Assembly: GCA_937891595.1 (NCBI GenBank)
Contig: CALATF010000069.1
Coordinates: 1-52,896 of the forward strand
DNA: 52,896 nt
Direction: 5' to 3'
Source of the DNA: an uncultured Clostridia bacterium
Lineage (GTDB): Bacteria > Bacillota > Clostridia > Christensenellales > UBA1242
Position 1 is the first letter of the stretch, and the number at the start of each line of letters is the position of its first letter. Below the pieces are notes generated by a model. The model ran no database searches, was not told the origin of the DNA, and saw only the letters and a list, made by a program, of their open reading frames with translations. Below are positions 15,001-20,070 of the stretch, in pieces. A program made the position numbers and the translations under genes.

Positions 15001-17064
15001 GTTGTTTATGATTATAATGCTTATTACAATACAGATGTAAATAACTATGAAAATAAAAACCTAGTTATTTCTGTAAAAGTAATTAGAGGTAATTTAGATG
15101 CAAGTTTATTTAAACCAAACGACATGACTCTTAAATTCCCATCATCTACTATAACAGATATTAATATGTTATTAAACGCAGGTTACAAACTAGTTTCTAT
15201 AACAAGTGATAATGGCTATGTAGATATTAAAGCTAGAGATGCTCTAACACCACAAGTTTATACAGTTAAAATAGCTTATGACCCTACATTTGATAGTTCA
15301 TTTAAAACTGAGATTTTTGGACCAGCAAATAAATTTAATATTGTTTATAACGATGTTGAATTAACAGTTACTAAAGGAACTATGACTTCAAAATCAATTA
15401 TTGATTTATTAAGCAATAGTAATAATTTTGAAATTGATTATGTATTAGGTTTAACAACTGGAAATAGTGGAATTGTTTTACCACCTAACTTTAAATTTAA
15501 AGATGAAAGCCAAAAACTTAAAGTTTCATCTAACGATAAAGGAAATAAATGTTACCTTGTATACGAAAATGACAATTATTACGTCTATGGAGATGATTCT
15601 GACGAAGAATTCTTTATTCTCGTAAGAGTTAATGCTCCAGCACAACTTTATGTTGAAGCTGACCAAACTAGCGACGAAGTAGTAAATGGTAATATTTATC
15701 GTGATTGGAATGATGCTTTAGGTAACAATAGTGTTCCTGTTATTGTTAAATACTTAAATGGAAACACAAAAGAAGTTGTCCCTGGCACTGCTTACTGGTT
15801 GCAACCAGAACTACAACCTTCTAATGTTGGGCTAGGTACTTATCAAGTTAAGTTCTATCCGGCTGATAATAATATATTAGCTGAAGGAACATATATGGTT
15901 CTTGATGTTAAAGTATTTGTTGGTGGCGCAGAACCTAACACACATACTATTAAATTTGATAATCAAGAATTAAATTATTCTAGAGCAGGTACACTACAAA
16001 GAATTAACAGGGTATACACAACAGATAGCTCTTTAATTTATGTAAATGATAGAAACATAACTTATACATATAAGAGCTTTGTTACAGGTGAATCTGGACC
16101 TCATTATAGCGATGAATTCCCATTAAATTATTCAAAAGCTTTAGATGTTGGTAATTATGTTATTACAGCATACTTTACTGGTCCTGACTGCGATTTCTAT
16201 AAGGAAGAATTAAAATCATTTAAGATTGAAATGACTTTAGTTATTAATCCAACCAAATTAGAAATAACATTACCAAGCTTTGAAAGAACATATGGTGACT
16301 ATGAAATTGCTAATGATGAAATAAAAGCTACTGGGGTTGAAAGCTTAGATGGCACTGAATTTATAGGGGATTATTCAATCGGTTTATACCTTGAACCGGA
16401 GGGTATTAACCCTGTAGAATTGAATAGATTCACTAACGCTGGAAATTATTACATAGTTTTAATTTTAGCTACCGATAAGTTGGGCGATAACTACATTTAC
16501 GAAGGTTCTGGTATATATGTTTCTACTTACACAATTAATAGAAAAGAAATATATAATTATGACCTTATAATTAATGGTATGTTAAGAGAAGATGGTACTA
16601 AATTAAATGATAAGATTGTTGTTAAATTTGATGAAAGTTTATTCTATAACAATCAAGTACCAGAATATGAAGTAAAATTCATGAAAGATGGTCACTATGT
16701 AACAAGTGTAATTTCTAAGGGTACTTATAAAGTAAGTATTGTGTTTACAGATAACAATTACTTTACTAACAAAGTAATGACTTTTGTAGTACACGAAGGT
16801 CAAACTTACAAGAACTTAGGTTTAATTATTGCTATTGTTGCAATAGCTTCAGTAAGTGCGGTAATTATAGTTATTCTTATAAGGGTTAGAAGAATTAAAA
16901 ATAAAAACGCAATTCAAAAAGTTCAATATAGACGAATAAAATCATCTTTAAAGAAAAATGAAGAGGAAAACAATTCTAATAACCAAAATTTAGATAGTAA
17001 CAATTCAAATAATAATTTGATTAACAATAATAACCAAAATAATAACGGGCAAAATAATAGTTAA
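1..17064 (+). CDS. Giant MBG/YTG-repeat surface protein, C-terminally membrane anchored (5' end outside window)
   Basis: The frame is open from base 1 with no stop, so the start lies upstream and at least 5,687 residues are encoded. Domains read in order: a parallel beta-helix-like part (about 940-1230) with GGAIY/GNKAG/IENNAA repeats like Pmp-type beta-helices; a Flg_new/InlB-B-like unit (about 1930-2240); an Ig-like unit with a YSWYK core (2300-2560); a long run of MBG-type Ig-like units (about 2560-10400), each opening like 'VTW....F.Y.G'; about 16 YTG/GNYTG units (10420-14560); more MBG-like units; one hydrophobic helix (16816-16884); then a basic and Asn-rich tail of about 58 residues. 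There is no LPXTG motif, so the protein should be held by the helix with its tail in the cytoplasm. MBG-type repeats are known stalk modules of bacterial adhesins. An adhesin or cell-surface scaffold role is inferred; no catalytic domain was seen. A terminator follows at once. Confidence 0.88.
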   Translation, partial: HYINGTHWIAIGIEEHSGKQITLGYRKVEIVTNINITLSGGVTIEDLYANTTYNSNDGRLPRILINGVDYYGQMLDDFAKLYGTDIDIPGRISFALDIFSFSTIGMANVYLKFVPNDTARYNEITFIVQAEVASENLYYMSLDQGTGFYTSLDAYKNGSIMPIIDEDTGSYMKLSKALQKTRNIIMLHTYEVTENETVILGSDTGKEILRGKDIDNILFDGILIHVNEGKSLSIEYTSVNSNFSITGGAKWGWSTIGPADGANNSADIANAPLVVVEEGAKFIAKNISLLNNDNFDSFEIQDEQSIMYANGSDNSYTKGGAIYTKGEVELHGVIISGNKAGAGGAIYAENTAQVNISSYTNEDGIFIKQSIIENNAAQYVGGSIYFADKVNSDVNAHVLKGVKILNNRATEANIYLGRYQNLTATSSENANFVIYNGSIEYVANAFSVGINARLILGSQEYNTLVIDGQLMFVIEDKDINYRGIVNQQSKLIDDTTLGAIGRIEISLGFINDSFKNYVESAKSLIGQTIVDEGNAFANADELVTQKFEQAIDNVLNSLVAKTLIEGNDIPFDDSVYYLDENNQKQLRYVLSNFNISQSSMQTNAYTAALIPTRNSYNIVLGANRTIDFIIDRDYAKNANGTFTQFTKTGTLTYVYGQTYADLFDIEQSLIKFNVDVTKFNLSFIDSSQVGDLVSNVSIDRYGNVSKQGYKLAGLKYNYNNVHSYSEVLSANPNIGDYIELIWEYDVVDYVITTDKIEADYTSGDVITLTATINNYIQNLPLLNENNSSISYMYSWYKVVDGVSISLGIQTTISNTIELKLSDCSQSGTYGLEIYVSGQVEHSDIEAQRKTITINPMKIEVTLNNSNVEYSGEVQNILELAKTNTINGVKDGPHFVFKEFGNRDVSSLLEIIVNSIIATGTYEASDANPEGEIYTFKIGAIENSNFIFETKNTGSEISWSISKKEIEIDGWQDICNENGLYYSLPYDYAQGVYHFLIPIALPDGNGKNGILPNGEFTVGLSVNGVPYGTIYYKNNNGTIIMQKSGEMTSGNVGFTNRGDYVVTLQTTVGNYKFNVDTFKWAISGSTAIISGWSLKNDSQEETYLTSDFANNYYAVDLTAEDKQLEYAGSNGYSINVAFTTGVNEKITEGLYVKAEIFKGTPTPYGDIIYQRIVGVPVIGDGEEYIRYVDTSAYVNENNYSQFFVKVGQSYQTPTEYNSQTTYYRQEKGVLVTDIANEINKLELFKDVGYYKIKLSIVETFIAVSGVTADNYTEYYLKDSNDKYYAASNAPFNTQNIYYKLVSNYKQIDETITNSDGTQQPARDYSLAFGIKKQTIKLSYVLTQRPREDDESKGIQGYLDEFLAKSNYNEDRLLTKGFDFIAVDNGNGLEITEASYNGDTWYLYAVAYLKYNDNHNELHNQRILISDMSSLKVNFTNIDKVLPYVITSSFSERKEDNHFKNNYQIEEEFETVSVQLKKAIISIRKSGDDPEIPLYQTWYQGITNSYKPTLYWNYYKEGEGFIQQDYEGGLGLLSFDYYYYPNATNDKPYEYDESRVYSTGLSDLGYYICYPNSDRLVDTNFKFASEDKNEYIWIQVNPQKLGLEWNYVNFNNITNGWNADTITIVGEDESNFTKYEVQYDSFVHVAYPEFTFDPEINVNDENVGARLSISGGVSDFIFVTGIIASDKITINTTEFYVVYQNKLTDGTWLTSSDDLLKSTYKDFISMVNANTEYSYIFEAFCIRDEEGNLKDVDYYQTESNNVKFLTITPKVITKDNFKWQYTNTALDSGNQTEIFSKTDENGIYYVLYNAYSYLVTILLDESALAENDKLAKVEDQNSADLTEISFLDYLNSSGIITYNNNSKINATESYYTSSIVGFVSTITNYTFENTHKNFNWKIAPLPVEVTWEADKNLVYTGNKFTRGIASLSVPEAFSYARVVYKLGGVELNVDEGVVNAGYYDTEVYFEGGNYIAHYGSTGNSQFVIGKQKVEITWTSHTSDFKYDATQKYYYPVTSATGIKLIVKLSRGSTTIATETIDNPVTDNYIAKIEAINSFKEVGTYKAQIELASDLAQNFEISGSAEASWIITQKELDYNNVYIKIGDYYQPYYDEHGKINHTRIYNGAEQTFEFALIDLDLIDFDSKDENGNPNITAQAYIKASYVEEQTNAIISGTLTNNKATDVSSNYYATFAFDNKAETNGKNYIFKSGVSTLNTAPRINYIINAQSVKFIWSNVELSYNGSSIIPKLEEISNSKNLDDDELVEKLNELALYNNSPVVTMSRTDENYKIHDRDAIGIDVAISGYEIYYYERPNDDGRLVDFISIPGTYRIKVTGLVSKNNKACNYTADGAGDTAWCEITVKAGSLKIEWDYVYNLTWNKDSNEVTYSGEQKPLYMFVSKPSVLPQGISVEYKKKVGNTWVALGSEKECINVGEYSLIVGESNTSMYEIEGGKQTVTWKILPFKVSFGLYPYEFEYTGENLQNRSFIIKTQVPDAKLDFKYTSTLVDKDGHATGGGAVNVGTYYSIVTIGENPNDERTANYISDGEIISWSITPKTISASWKEITNNIFSGQAIYPEPSIKESVVDNDKSKNFGFVYNITYTYNGESSTDGLTGVTDFSGCVMVGSYSCSIVGILLGIDDYNNYKIDDNTATKKWTIETKTISVTWGEYDSNGATVIGGENRSSFVFDGTQKIVGVYNIEGLVDNYANVTFDYTDNNGIFAKSYTAKVLLSPADSTVNRNYKISYEFYSWKITPQVLNIVWNGFGGFDGSRNVASGTDITTLVRYNALPNGFAPEVTETFELVLQDGTTKELTIKIVALKKNGEDTNVSLSKRNDSEYSTFELANINGGSYTWEVTKFEVYEGNYLIIEDEIIKSFVLPTSANKKLTWVISKQEISISAPEYTYIGKEINFEAIVNNVPEKENNTNLLTYYAHNSSTRIDVPNGLDAGNYIYTVQISTENASNYVFEGNKISTQITFTIKKATLLFGEWEDNNSFAYNGTKQYRKPKENNVYFQDKEANNIPVVYPGTEAKYSYELTIYKKDLSGAYNIVTTNEECSACGDYRVKITLPANSNFVIPAENELAFESTYSIVKSDSIEIIPYVNAGDVNGVNEDEKTTFILFLVVITDEINCMNMLAPTGTLSIETGGENRGSFTKALQQSTSSPITESLFTRYPKLKEDGIPVAQYAWAEVSYTEKETNKDGYPLTYSYSGGTNYNALAEENVKVYPSNVAQDTVKVYYYLQNASGIIDVDENSNISISYSDIVTFFVTGGTALTSSGTYKINVNNSMVSSQYSLSGLENYINSGVAKVTEIIIPDSNNDTRIANFSGVYKTGAVQIKIQFIKPSGQNLYKLTGVKASGSDDEKSYMETSSAKELTISVSKKAINITVPESEMRYGQNVDNLIITTTGKFVIEGAVIQSDIEALEKGEGLTLVYAHPDYSADNISAGNYPGSVSVRLDSNSNYVLNVITKGTLKVTGQELKESDLEITIDDSTCIYDGTAKRPTVIVKYKGNAINVDLDYIEGQDLINAGKKSFIISLKDNFIGTINKTYTIFPFDIKNASYDAYLTQEEMYNGDRGVEKNLVNATNNRSYITIPVTNYQLANLTNYVVSYSSNINVGTAQMVFTACGNNTTGKKTLQFNIIPQTIVVSESTTLNVLGTTSLPYTGTERSFTITDVAIDGQLYRFEDSNMYYDSNKVALGEDIKPVNAGTYYKLVNIVGLVGDANNNYTGEVYCVCQVTPIDINSNSVTVSNISAQKFNNSAITPDVLVKFNETVLKTNIDYSLSYDKNIDASTNAEVILTGTGNFNGTRVIKFVINPLNLQEISNRLIVRYAKEYSFSGLAIQPEASDITVTYGTDEVTFVITGYSSNKEASSNAIIYIEGNQNYTGECSINFTINPYLIQNSNQDVVVKFVDDVHIYTGKGIEPAISSVFVGGFRVEDYYVAYSNNINVTTQAEAKIIFDVDDNYKNYTGSYTAYFEISKKTLNNQDFVISWEDKGDKIDSLTSSVYSVTYDGAEFEPMVYLYEKTIIDDNGESKIIYNRLASSVSYTLTYNNNKNASTNSKAVVVILGQGNYQGDLFTEFTINQMSINDQALNIEVQDAYYNAGKDVFAEVNISFYNERTKQTITLVNDIDFDLEFNNNINRGTATVIITGKGNYKDTITNAIPFNILPVSLSSLSSSLGVIADQEYTGEEIEPTTSIIINHNSLILEEGKHFEVSYDSNLNIGTASVLITGINNYTGTISRTFNIVSRKLTSQGFNFIVHDVFYTGAPVELTEDDYSYTFNGKELSLGSDYKIVEYNNNTSAGLASVTVSGLGNFEGEATYYFDILSSIYSDNWPITLNRDIYRYTGQQILPQPIVVANGRELENNKDYKLSYLNNIDISHSYNSQNGMWETSLTEATLPKVVITFMGNYSGQAFVNFKIGVVEVTAEDIELTVRPVVYTGQAINLGQNDITVALKAIEGAPKVDLVYGVDYVITSNTNNVNAGKGILTLTFSNNKIGTVSFEYDISALNLSSPDVLFNIQNQQYTGSEIEIDFSNKILFNSTALVEGEDFEVDYSLNGDRKVISRNEGSNPYLVKITGKGNFTGSVTLTFNVVERELDLHNFTFQILNQIIYNYGYAVELASDDFEYKFNGNTLILGTDFTLSYDNNFNAGTAKVYIQGMGNYAGKVEYTFDIAKRQISQDYVTFTNNQNTVYTGSEIKFGEFEINISNSIGTLIETLVVSDEGSFPQVVYDNNLNVTQQGATITLTFDENEQGNYYSTQPIVLTFSILTKAYNSQDFYIDAIPSQTYTGALITPKFGEDDIDAISYNTKELQSGIDYTLSYANNLNIGYATVYINFRGNFTGVATVNFNIVKAKAVFDYDYKVVLSSLDTSTIIDFNDDESLKIRYQENLTLGDLKVIYLNSENGIIEVISGLEWRTPSTAIQSVGEMTFKAIFNPDESMYSEQFIDINFVVYKGEHADIQTEVIEVSFKKGLTLKDIQLPENTFWEDETISLNDVELDVVYDYNAYYNTDVNNYENKNLVISVKVIRGNLDASLFKPNDMTLKFPSSTITDINMLLNAGYKLVSITSDNGYVDIKARDALTPQVYTVKIAYDPTFDSSFKTEIFGPANKFNIVYNDVELTVTKGTMTSKSIIDLLSNSNNFEIDYVLGLTTGNSGIVLPPNFKFKDESQKLKVSSNDKGNKCYLVYENDNYYVYGDDSDEEFFILVRVNAPAQLYVEADQTSDEVVNGNIYRDWNDALGNNSVPVIVKYLNGNTKEVVPGTAYWLQPELQPSNVGLGTYQVKFYPADNNILAEGTYMVLDVKVFVGGAEPNTHTIKFDNQELNYSRAGTLQRINRVYTTDSSLIYVNDRNITYTYKSFVTGESGPHYSDEFPLNYSKALDVGNYVITAYFTGPDCDFYKEELKSFKIEMTLVINPTKLEITLPSFERTYGDYEIANDEIKATGVESLDGTEFIGDYSIGLYLEPEGINPVELNRFTNAGNYYIVLILATDKLGDNYIYEGSGIYVSTYTINRKEIYNYDLIINGMLREDGTKLNDKIVVKFDESLFYNNQVPEYEVKFMKDGHYVTSVISKGTYKVSIVFTDNNYFTNKVMTFVVHEGQTYKNLGLIIAIVAIASVSAVIIVILIRVRRIKNKNAIQKVQYRRIKSSLKKNEEENNSNNQNLDSNNSNNNLINNNNQNNNGQNNS
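940..1230 (+). repeat. Beta-helix (Pmp-like) repeats in the giant protein
   Basis: The translated stretch has spaced GGAIYTKG, ISGNKAGAGGAIYA, IIENNAAQYVGGSIYF and ILNNRATEANIYLG elements. The GGAI plus NN spacing is the pattern of right-handed beta-helix rungs in Pmp/adhesin passenger domains. It lies before the Ig-like stalk, so it could be the distal, ligand-facing part. That role is inference. Confidence 0.6.
10420..14560 (+). repeat. Array of about 16 tandem YTG...GNYTG Ig-like modules
   Basis: Reading the protein gives about 16 consecutive modules of roughly 75-100 residues. The consensus is: YTG (or YDG, FSG, YNA), then I.P....., a G.DY or similar turn, Y.NN.N.GTA, V.I.G.GNYTG, and a closing F.I strand. 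Clear copies begin near 11450, 12540, 12770, 13010, 13550 and 14330. Copies are diverged at DNA level, so this is an old expansion, not a recent slippage array. The count was made by eye. Confidence 0.75.
16960..17061 (+). repeat. Asn-rich low-complexity tail of the giant protein
   Basis: After the membrane helix and a basic segment (VRRIKNKN), the last 30-35 codons are mostly AAT/AAC (Asn) with a few Gln, Ser and Glu. By the positive-inside rule this tail should be cytoplasmic. Confidence 0.75.
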
Positions 17065-17076
17065 TAATTAAATTAG

Positions 17077-17109
17077 AAAAAGCAAAGGTTTAAATCCTTT
17101 GCTTTTTTA
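17077..17109 (+). terminator. Intrinsic terminator after the giant gene
   Basis: A 12-bp stem (17077-17088 with 17096-17107) has a 7-base loop (TTTAAAT). The 3' arm ends in a T run. It starts 13 bases after the stop codon. Confidence 0.85.
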
Positions 17110-17140
17110 TATATATTTGTTTTGGTGTGTAATATTTATT

Positions 17141-17149
17141 TGATATAAT
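17141..17149 (+). promoter_or_regulatory. Extended -10 promoter for the 413-aa gene
   Basis: TGATATAAT is a perfect TGN plus TATAAT extended -10 element, 47 bases before the ATG. The upstream -35 region (TTTGGT at 17121) is poor, which is usual for extended -10 promoters. Confidence 0.55.
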
Positions 17150-17196
17150 TAATTATCTTTTAAAAGAGAAATTTTAAATTTTTTAAGGTTAAACAA

Positions 17197-18438
17197 ATGA
17201 ATATAGAAAGTTTATTGCAAAATACCGGTGCTGTTAGAAACTTGTGTCAAGACATTTGTTGTGAGCTTGATGATTTATCTATTTGTGAAATGTTAAATTT
17301 CAACGAACAAAACCAAGTTAAAGCGTATTATCAAAGTGTTAAAAATGCTATTGAAAAATTAACAGAGTTAGGTTTTTTTAATAAAAGTAATGATAATAAG
17401 GATAAAAAGCAAATTATTGATATAATTTCGTTAATTTTAAAAATAGAAGAAGATGCAAGTAATTTGGTAAAAACAATTTGGGCAAAAGAAATTACTAATA
17501 TAAACGAATTTAATCAAAATAATTTTAAATTATGCGTTAAAAGATTACCATATGATTTTAAAAACTTAGAGAAAAACATTATACAAGCTTTTAATGATAA
17601 ACCTGTTGTATATTCTGCCAACTTAATTTCCAACCTTAATTTAAGCTTAAACCAAAACAGTATAGAAGAAGATAATCTTTCTTTGCCATTTGGAATTGTT
17701 TATGACGTTACCGAACAAAGTTTTGTTATGGCCAGTGATAAAAGTTGCATTTTTAGTTTAAAACAAAAAGATTTTGAAGTTAATGACATGCAAGAAGCTG
17801 TTTTTGGTGACATTAAAGCTTGTATAAAAGGTAATGCCGTAAAAATAAAAACGCCCCAACAAATTATAAACAAAAACTTAAAAAATCCGCTATTTGTTAA
17901 TAGTAACTCAGTAGTATTAGATGCAAAAACAACAAAACCAGTTGCTATATTTTGTTATGGTTACAATATAAAGAAAGTGAATTTGCTTAGAAGAAAGCTT
18001 TCTTTCATAGCAAAAAAATTAAATGTTCCTATAATTAATATTAGTCTTTTAAAATTTTATAGAAACAATAAAGATTATTTTATAAACAATGCTATTTCAA
18101 GAAAAGTTTTTAATAATTTTGTAGATTCCTTAATGTTTGATTTAAATTTATATACAAAATATGATTTTAAAAATGGTGCAAAAAGGTTAATAGGTCTTAA
18201 TACTAATTTAAGATATAACTTTTTGTATAAGTTTGCTATGAATATTAATAACTTTTTAGAAGGTAAAGATATGCCGGATGCAGATATTGCAGATTATATA
18301 GTAGAAATGTTTTTGAAAGCTGTGGAAAAACATAATGCATTAACTAAAAAGCGAGAAAAGGCAAATGGGGCACCGTTATTTTTCCCAGACGAAAAAACAT
18401 TTATAGCTTTACCTAAAGATTTTTTAAGGGAGGAATAA
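17197..18438 (+). CDS. Hypothetical protein, 413 aa, family not recognised
   Basis: I do not recognise this protein. It has no signal peptide and no membrane helix and is rich in Lys, Asn and Ile, so it is probably cytoplasmic. The N-terminal 130 residues look helical. The middle (about residues 150-260) alternates short hydrophobic strands (FGIVYDV, KPVAIFCYGY) typical of an alpha/beta fold. The C-terminal third is helical again and contains the dipeptide RR after a KKVNLL segment. The ATG has a weak AAGG site about 10 bases upstream and its own extended -10 promoter. It lies alone between two terminators, directly after the giant surface-protein gene. A link between the two is possible from position but has no direct support. 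Confidence 0.75.
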   Translation: MNIESLLQNTGAVRNLCQDICCELDDLSICEMLNFNEQNQVKAYYQSVKNAIEKLTELGFFNKSNDNKDKKQIIDIISLILKIEEDASNLVKTIWAKEITNINEFNQNNFKLCVKRLPYDFKNLEKNIIQAFNDKPVVYSANLISNLNLSLNQNSIEEDNLSLPFGIVYDVTEQSFVMASDKSCIFSLKQKDFEVNDMQEAVFGDIKACIKGNAVKIKTPQQIINKNLKNPLFVNSNSVVLDAKTTKPVAIFCYGYNIKKVNLLRRKLSFIAKKLNVPIINISLLKFYRNNKDYFINNAISRKVFNNFVDSLMFDLNLYTKYDFKNGAKRLIGLNTNLRYNFLYKFAMNINNFLEGKDMPDADIADYIVEMFLKAVEKHNALTKKREKANGAPLFFPDEKTFIALPKDFLREE

Positions 18439-18521
18439 TTTTAACCTATTTCTTTTAAGCATAAAAAATTTATTCCGTAAATTTTTTAATGTTATATGTA
18501 ATAGATTTTTTTGTATATAAT

Positions 18522-18566
18522 AAAAAGCGAAAGTGTGTTTATGCTTTGTAAGCACTTTCGTTTTTT
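18522..18566 (+). terminator. Intrinsic terminator, probably bidirectional
   Basis: The arm AAAAAGCGAAAGTG (18522-18535) pairs with CACTTTCG and T6 (18553-18566), with one G-T pair. It lies between convergent genes (the 413-aa gene and the DUF5662-like gene) and has A and T runs on both sides, so it could serve both. Confidence 0.75.
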
Positions 18567-18650
18567 ATTTGGTTTATTTAGTTTTAAAGTGTATTTGTGT
18601 GCTAAAAAGAAGCAAAAACCATTTTTATAAATTAAATGTTTAAGCACCAC

Positions 18651-19190
18651 TTAGTTTTTCTTTAAAACTATTTTATTATAAGTTTGTGTCATATATTTTT
18701 TGTTTAACACATGGTTTTCGCCTAGTTTTGCTAGGTCGGTGAATACATGCGTAAAAAAAGCTTTCATATTATCATTTGTTTGAGCAAGCGAGCCCCGTTT
18801 TAACCAATGTGTTAAAACCATTTCAGGACTGTAATTGTTGCCCTTATAACACTTTGTGGCGGATATTTTATCACAAATACATTCTACAGCAAATTTATAA
18901 GGAATATTCATTTGAATTTCATTTTCGTTATCATACCAATATTCAATATGGTGTTTGTTTCTATTCTTATGATGAATCCAAGCGTTTGAATAACCATTTT
19001 GTTTTCTGCATTCGCTTATAGGAGAGCGGTCACCAGTATAATATTTTACGCTTTCCCAAAATTCAATTCTGCTATATTTTGATAAATCGTGAACAATTCC
19101 TCGCCAAAAAAGCCCACATTTACAGCATAATTTAAAAACTTCATGTCTATGTTTTGTTATCAATTTTAAATGTTTAAAAAAGTTACTCAT
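18651..19190 (-). CDS. DUF5662-like protein
   Basis: This 179-aa soluble protein matches from memory the family annotated as DUF5662, found in Firmicutes and some phages. Shared marks are the N-terminal KHRHEVFK, then W-R-G-I-V-H-D-L-S-K (residues about 29-38), NRSPI-like DRSPISE, YSNAWIHHKNRNKHHIEYW, and a YKFAVECICDKI segment. The HD plus repeated HH pattern could bind a metal, like HD-type hydrolases, but no activity is known to me. Its start overlaps the 3' end of the nucleoside hydrolase gene by 8 bases, so it is translated from the same mRNA as two nucleotide-catabolism enzymes. Confidence 0.72.
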   Translation of the reverse strand: MSNFFKHLKLITKHRHEVFKLCCKCGLFWRGIVHDLSKYSRIEFWESVKYYTGDRSPISECRKQNGYSNAWIHHKNRNKHHIEYWYDNENEIQMNIPYKFAVECICDKISATKCYKGNNYSPEMVLTHWLKRGSLAQTNDNMKAFFTHVFTDLAKLGENHVLNKKYMTQTYNKIVLKKN

Positions 19191-20070
19191 TTGTATATCC
19201 CATTTTAATAAAGAAATCTTTATATATCTCGTGCCTATTTAAGTCGTTAACAAAAGTTATTTTATGTTTATTTGTTGTATATTTATAAGAAGTATCATCG
19301 AGTATTTCTGGACAGCTTATATCTTGAGTATTAAACCAATCTTTGTTAATAAAATAAGCAATAGCGCTTAAATCCCACAATGTTTTATTTTCCCCAACAA
19401 CATCATTTGGATTTTGTCTATAAGCATTTCTACAATTCTTAAATATTTCGCATAAATAATGGCCTATTTCACCTTGCCCTAATAAGTAATGTTCTAATTC
19501 AAATATTGTTGTAGAAAGATTAGACGCAACATTTCTGCAAGGAATAACAACTAGTGAAACTTTTGAATTATAAACTAATCTTACACCTTCAATGTCTTGT
19601 CTGAAATTAAATTCATTATTCTTTTGGGTTAAAAAACTATTTCCGCCCAACCAAATAATATCAATTTTATTTATTATTTCTGGTGCGTGATAAATTGCAA
19701 GTGCAACATTTGTTATGGCTCCAATAGCAATTATAGTTGTATGTTCGTTTGCTTTTGCTAATTCAATTATTTTTGAAGTAGCAGGGTTAAGTTTTTTACT
19801 TTCAAAAGTATATGATATTGCCCCTTTATATACAATATCTTTATATTCGCTAGCGTTTAACATGTCTAAAATTCTCATGGCTGTTTTAAAAGATAAATCT
19901 GTTCCTTCTACAATAGTTTCAACAGGAGCATAGCCACTTTTTTTAAAAGGAGCAATAGTAATAGCTTGTAAATTAACATTCTTTAAAGACTTAATAAGAT
20001 AACACAAAGCAAACTGGTCATCAACCTCGTTTGAAATATCAGTATCTAATATCAAATTTCTTTTTTGCAT
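19183..20070 (-). CDS. Inosine-uridine-preferring nucleoside hydrolase family protein
   Basis: This 295-aa protein starts with LILDTDISNEVDDQFAL (residues 6-22). It is the nucleoside-hydrolase signature in which the Asp cluster holds the active-site calcium and water. Later family marks include a TTIIAIGAITNVALA segment and an IDIIWLGGNS segment. Members cleave the N-glycosidic bond of ribonucleosides, giving base plus ribose. The DTD..NE.DDQ form belongs to the more divergent branch, so the exact substrate is open. Length is close to the usual 300-330. The ATG has a good GGGAGAT site upstream, inside the preceding gene. It overlaps the nucleotidase gene by 19 bases and the DUF5662 gene by 8, so all three form one operon. 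Confidence 0.85.
   Translation of the reverse strand: MQKRNLILDTDISNEVDDQFALCYLIKSLKNVNLQAITIAPFKKSGYAPVETIVEGTDLSFKTAMRILDMLNASEYKDIVYKGAISYTFESKKLNPATSKIIELAKANEHTTIIAIGAITNVALAIYHAPEIINKIDIIWLGGNSFLTQKNNEFNFRQDIEGVRLVYNSKVSLVVIPCRNVASNLSTTIFELEHYLLGQGEIGHYLCEIFKNCRNAYRQNPNDVVGENKTLWDLSAIAYFINKDWFNTQDISCPEILDDTSYKYTTNKHKITFVNDLNRHEIYKDFFIKMGYTNE

Noticed and set aside
16800..17064. LPXTG sorting signal at the C-terminus of the giant protein
   Set aside because: No LPXTG-like motif precedes the helix, and a long tail follows it, unlike sortase substrates.
18776..19021. 81-aa plus-strand frame
   Set aside because: Antisense to the DUF5662-like gene, which has recognisable conserved motifs.
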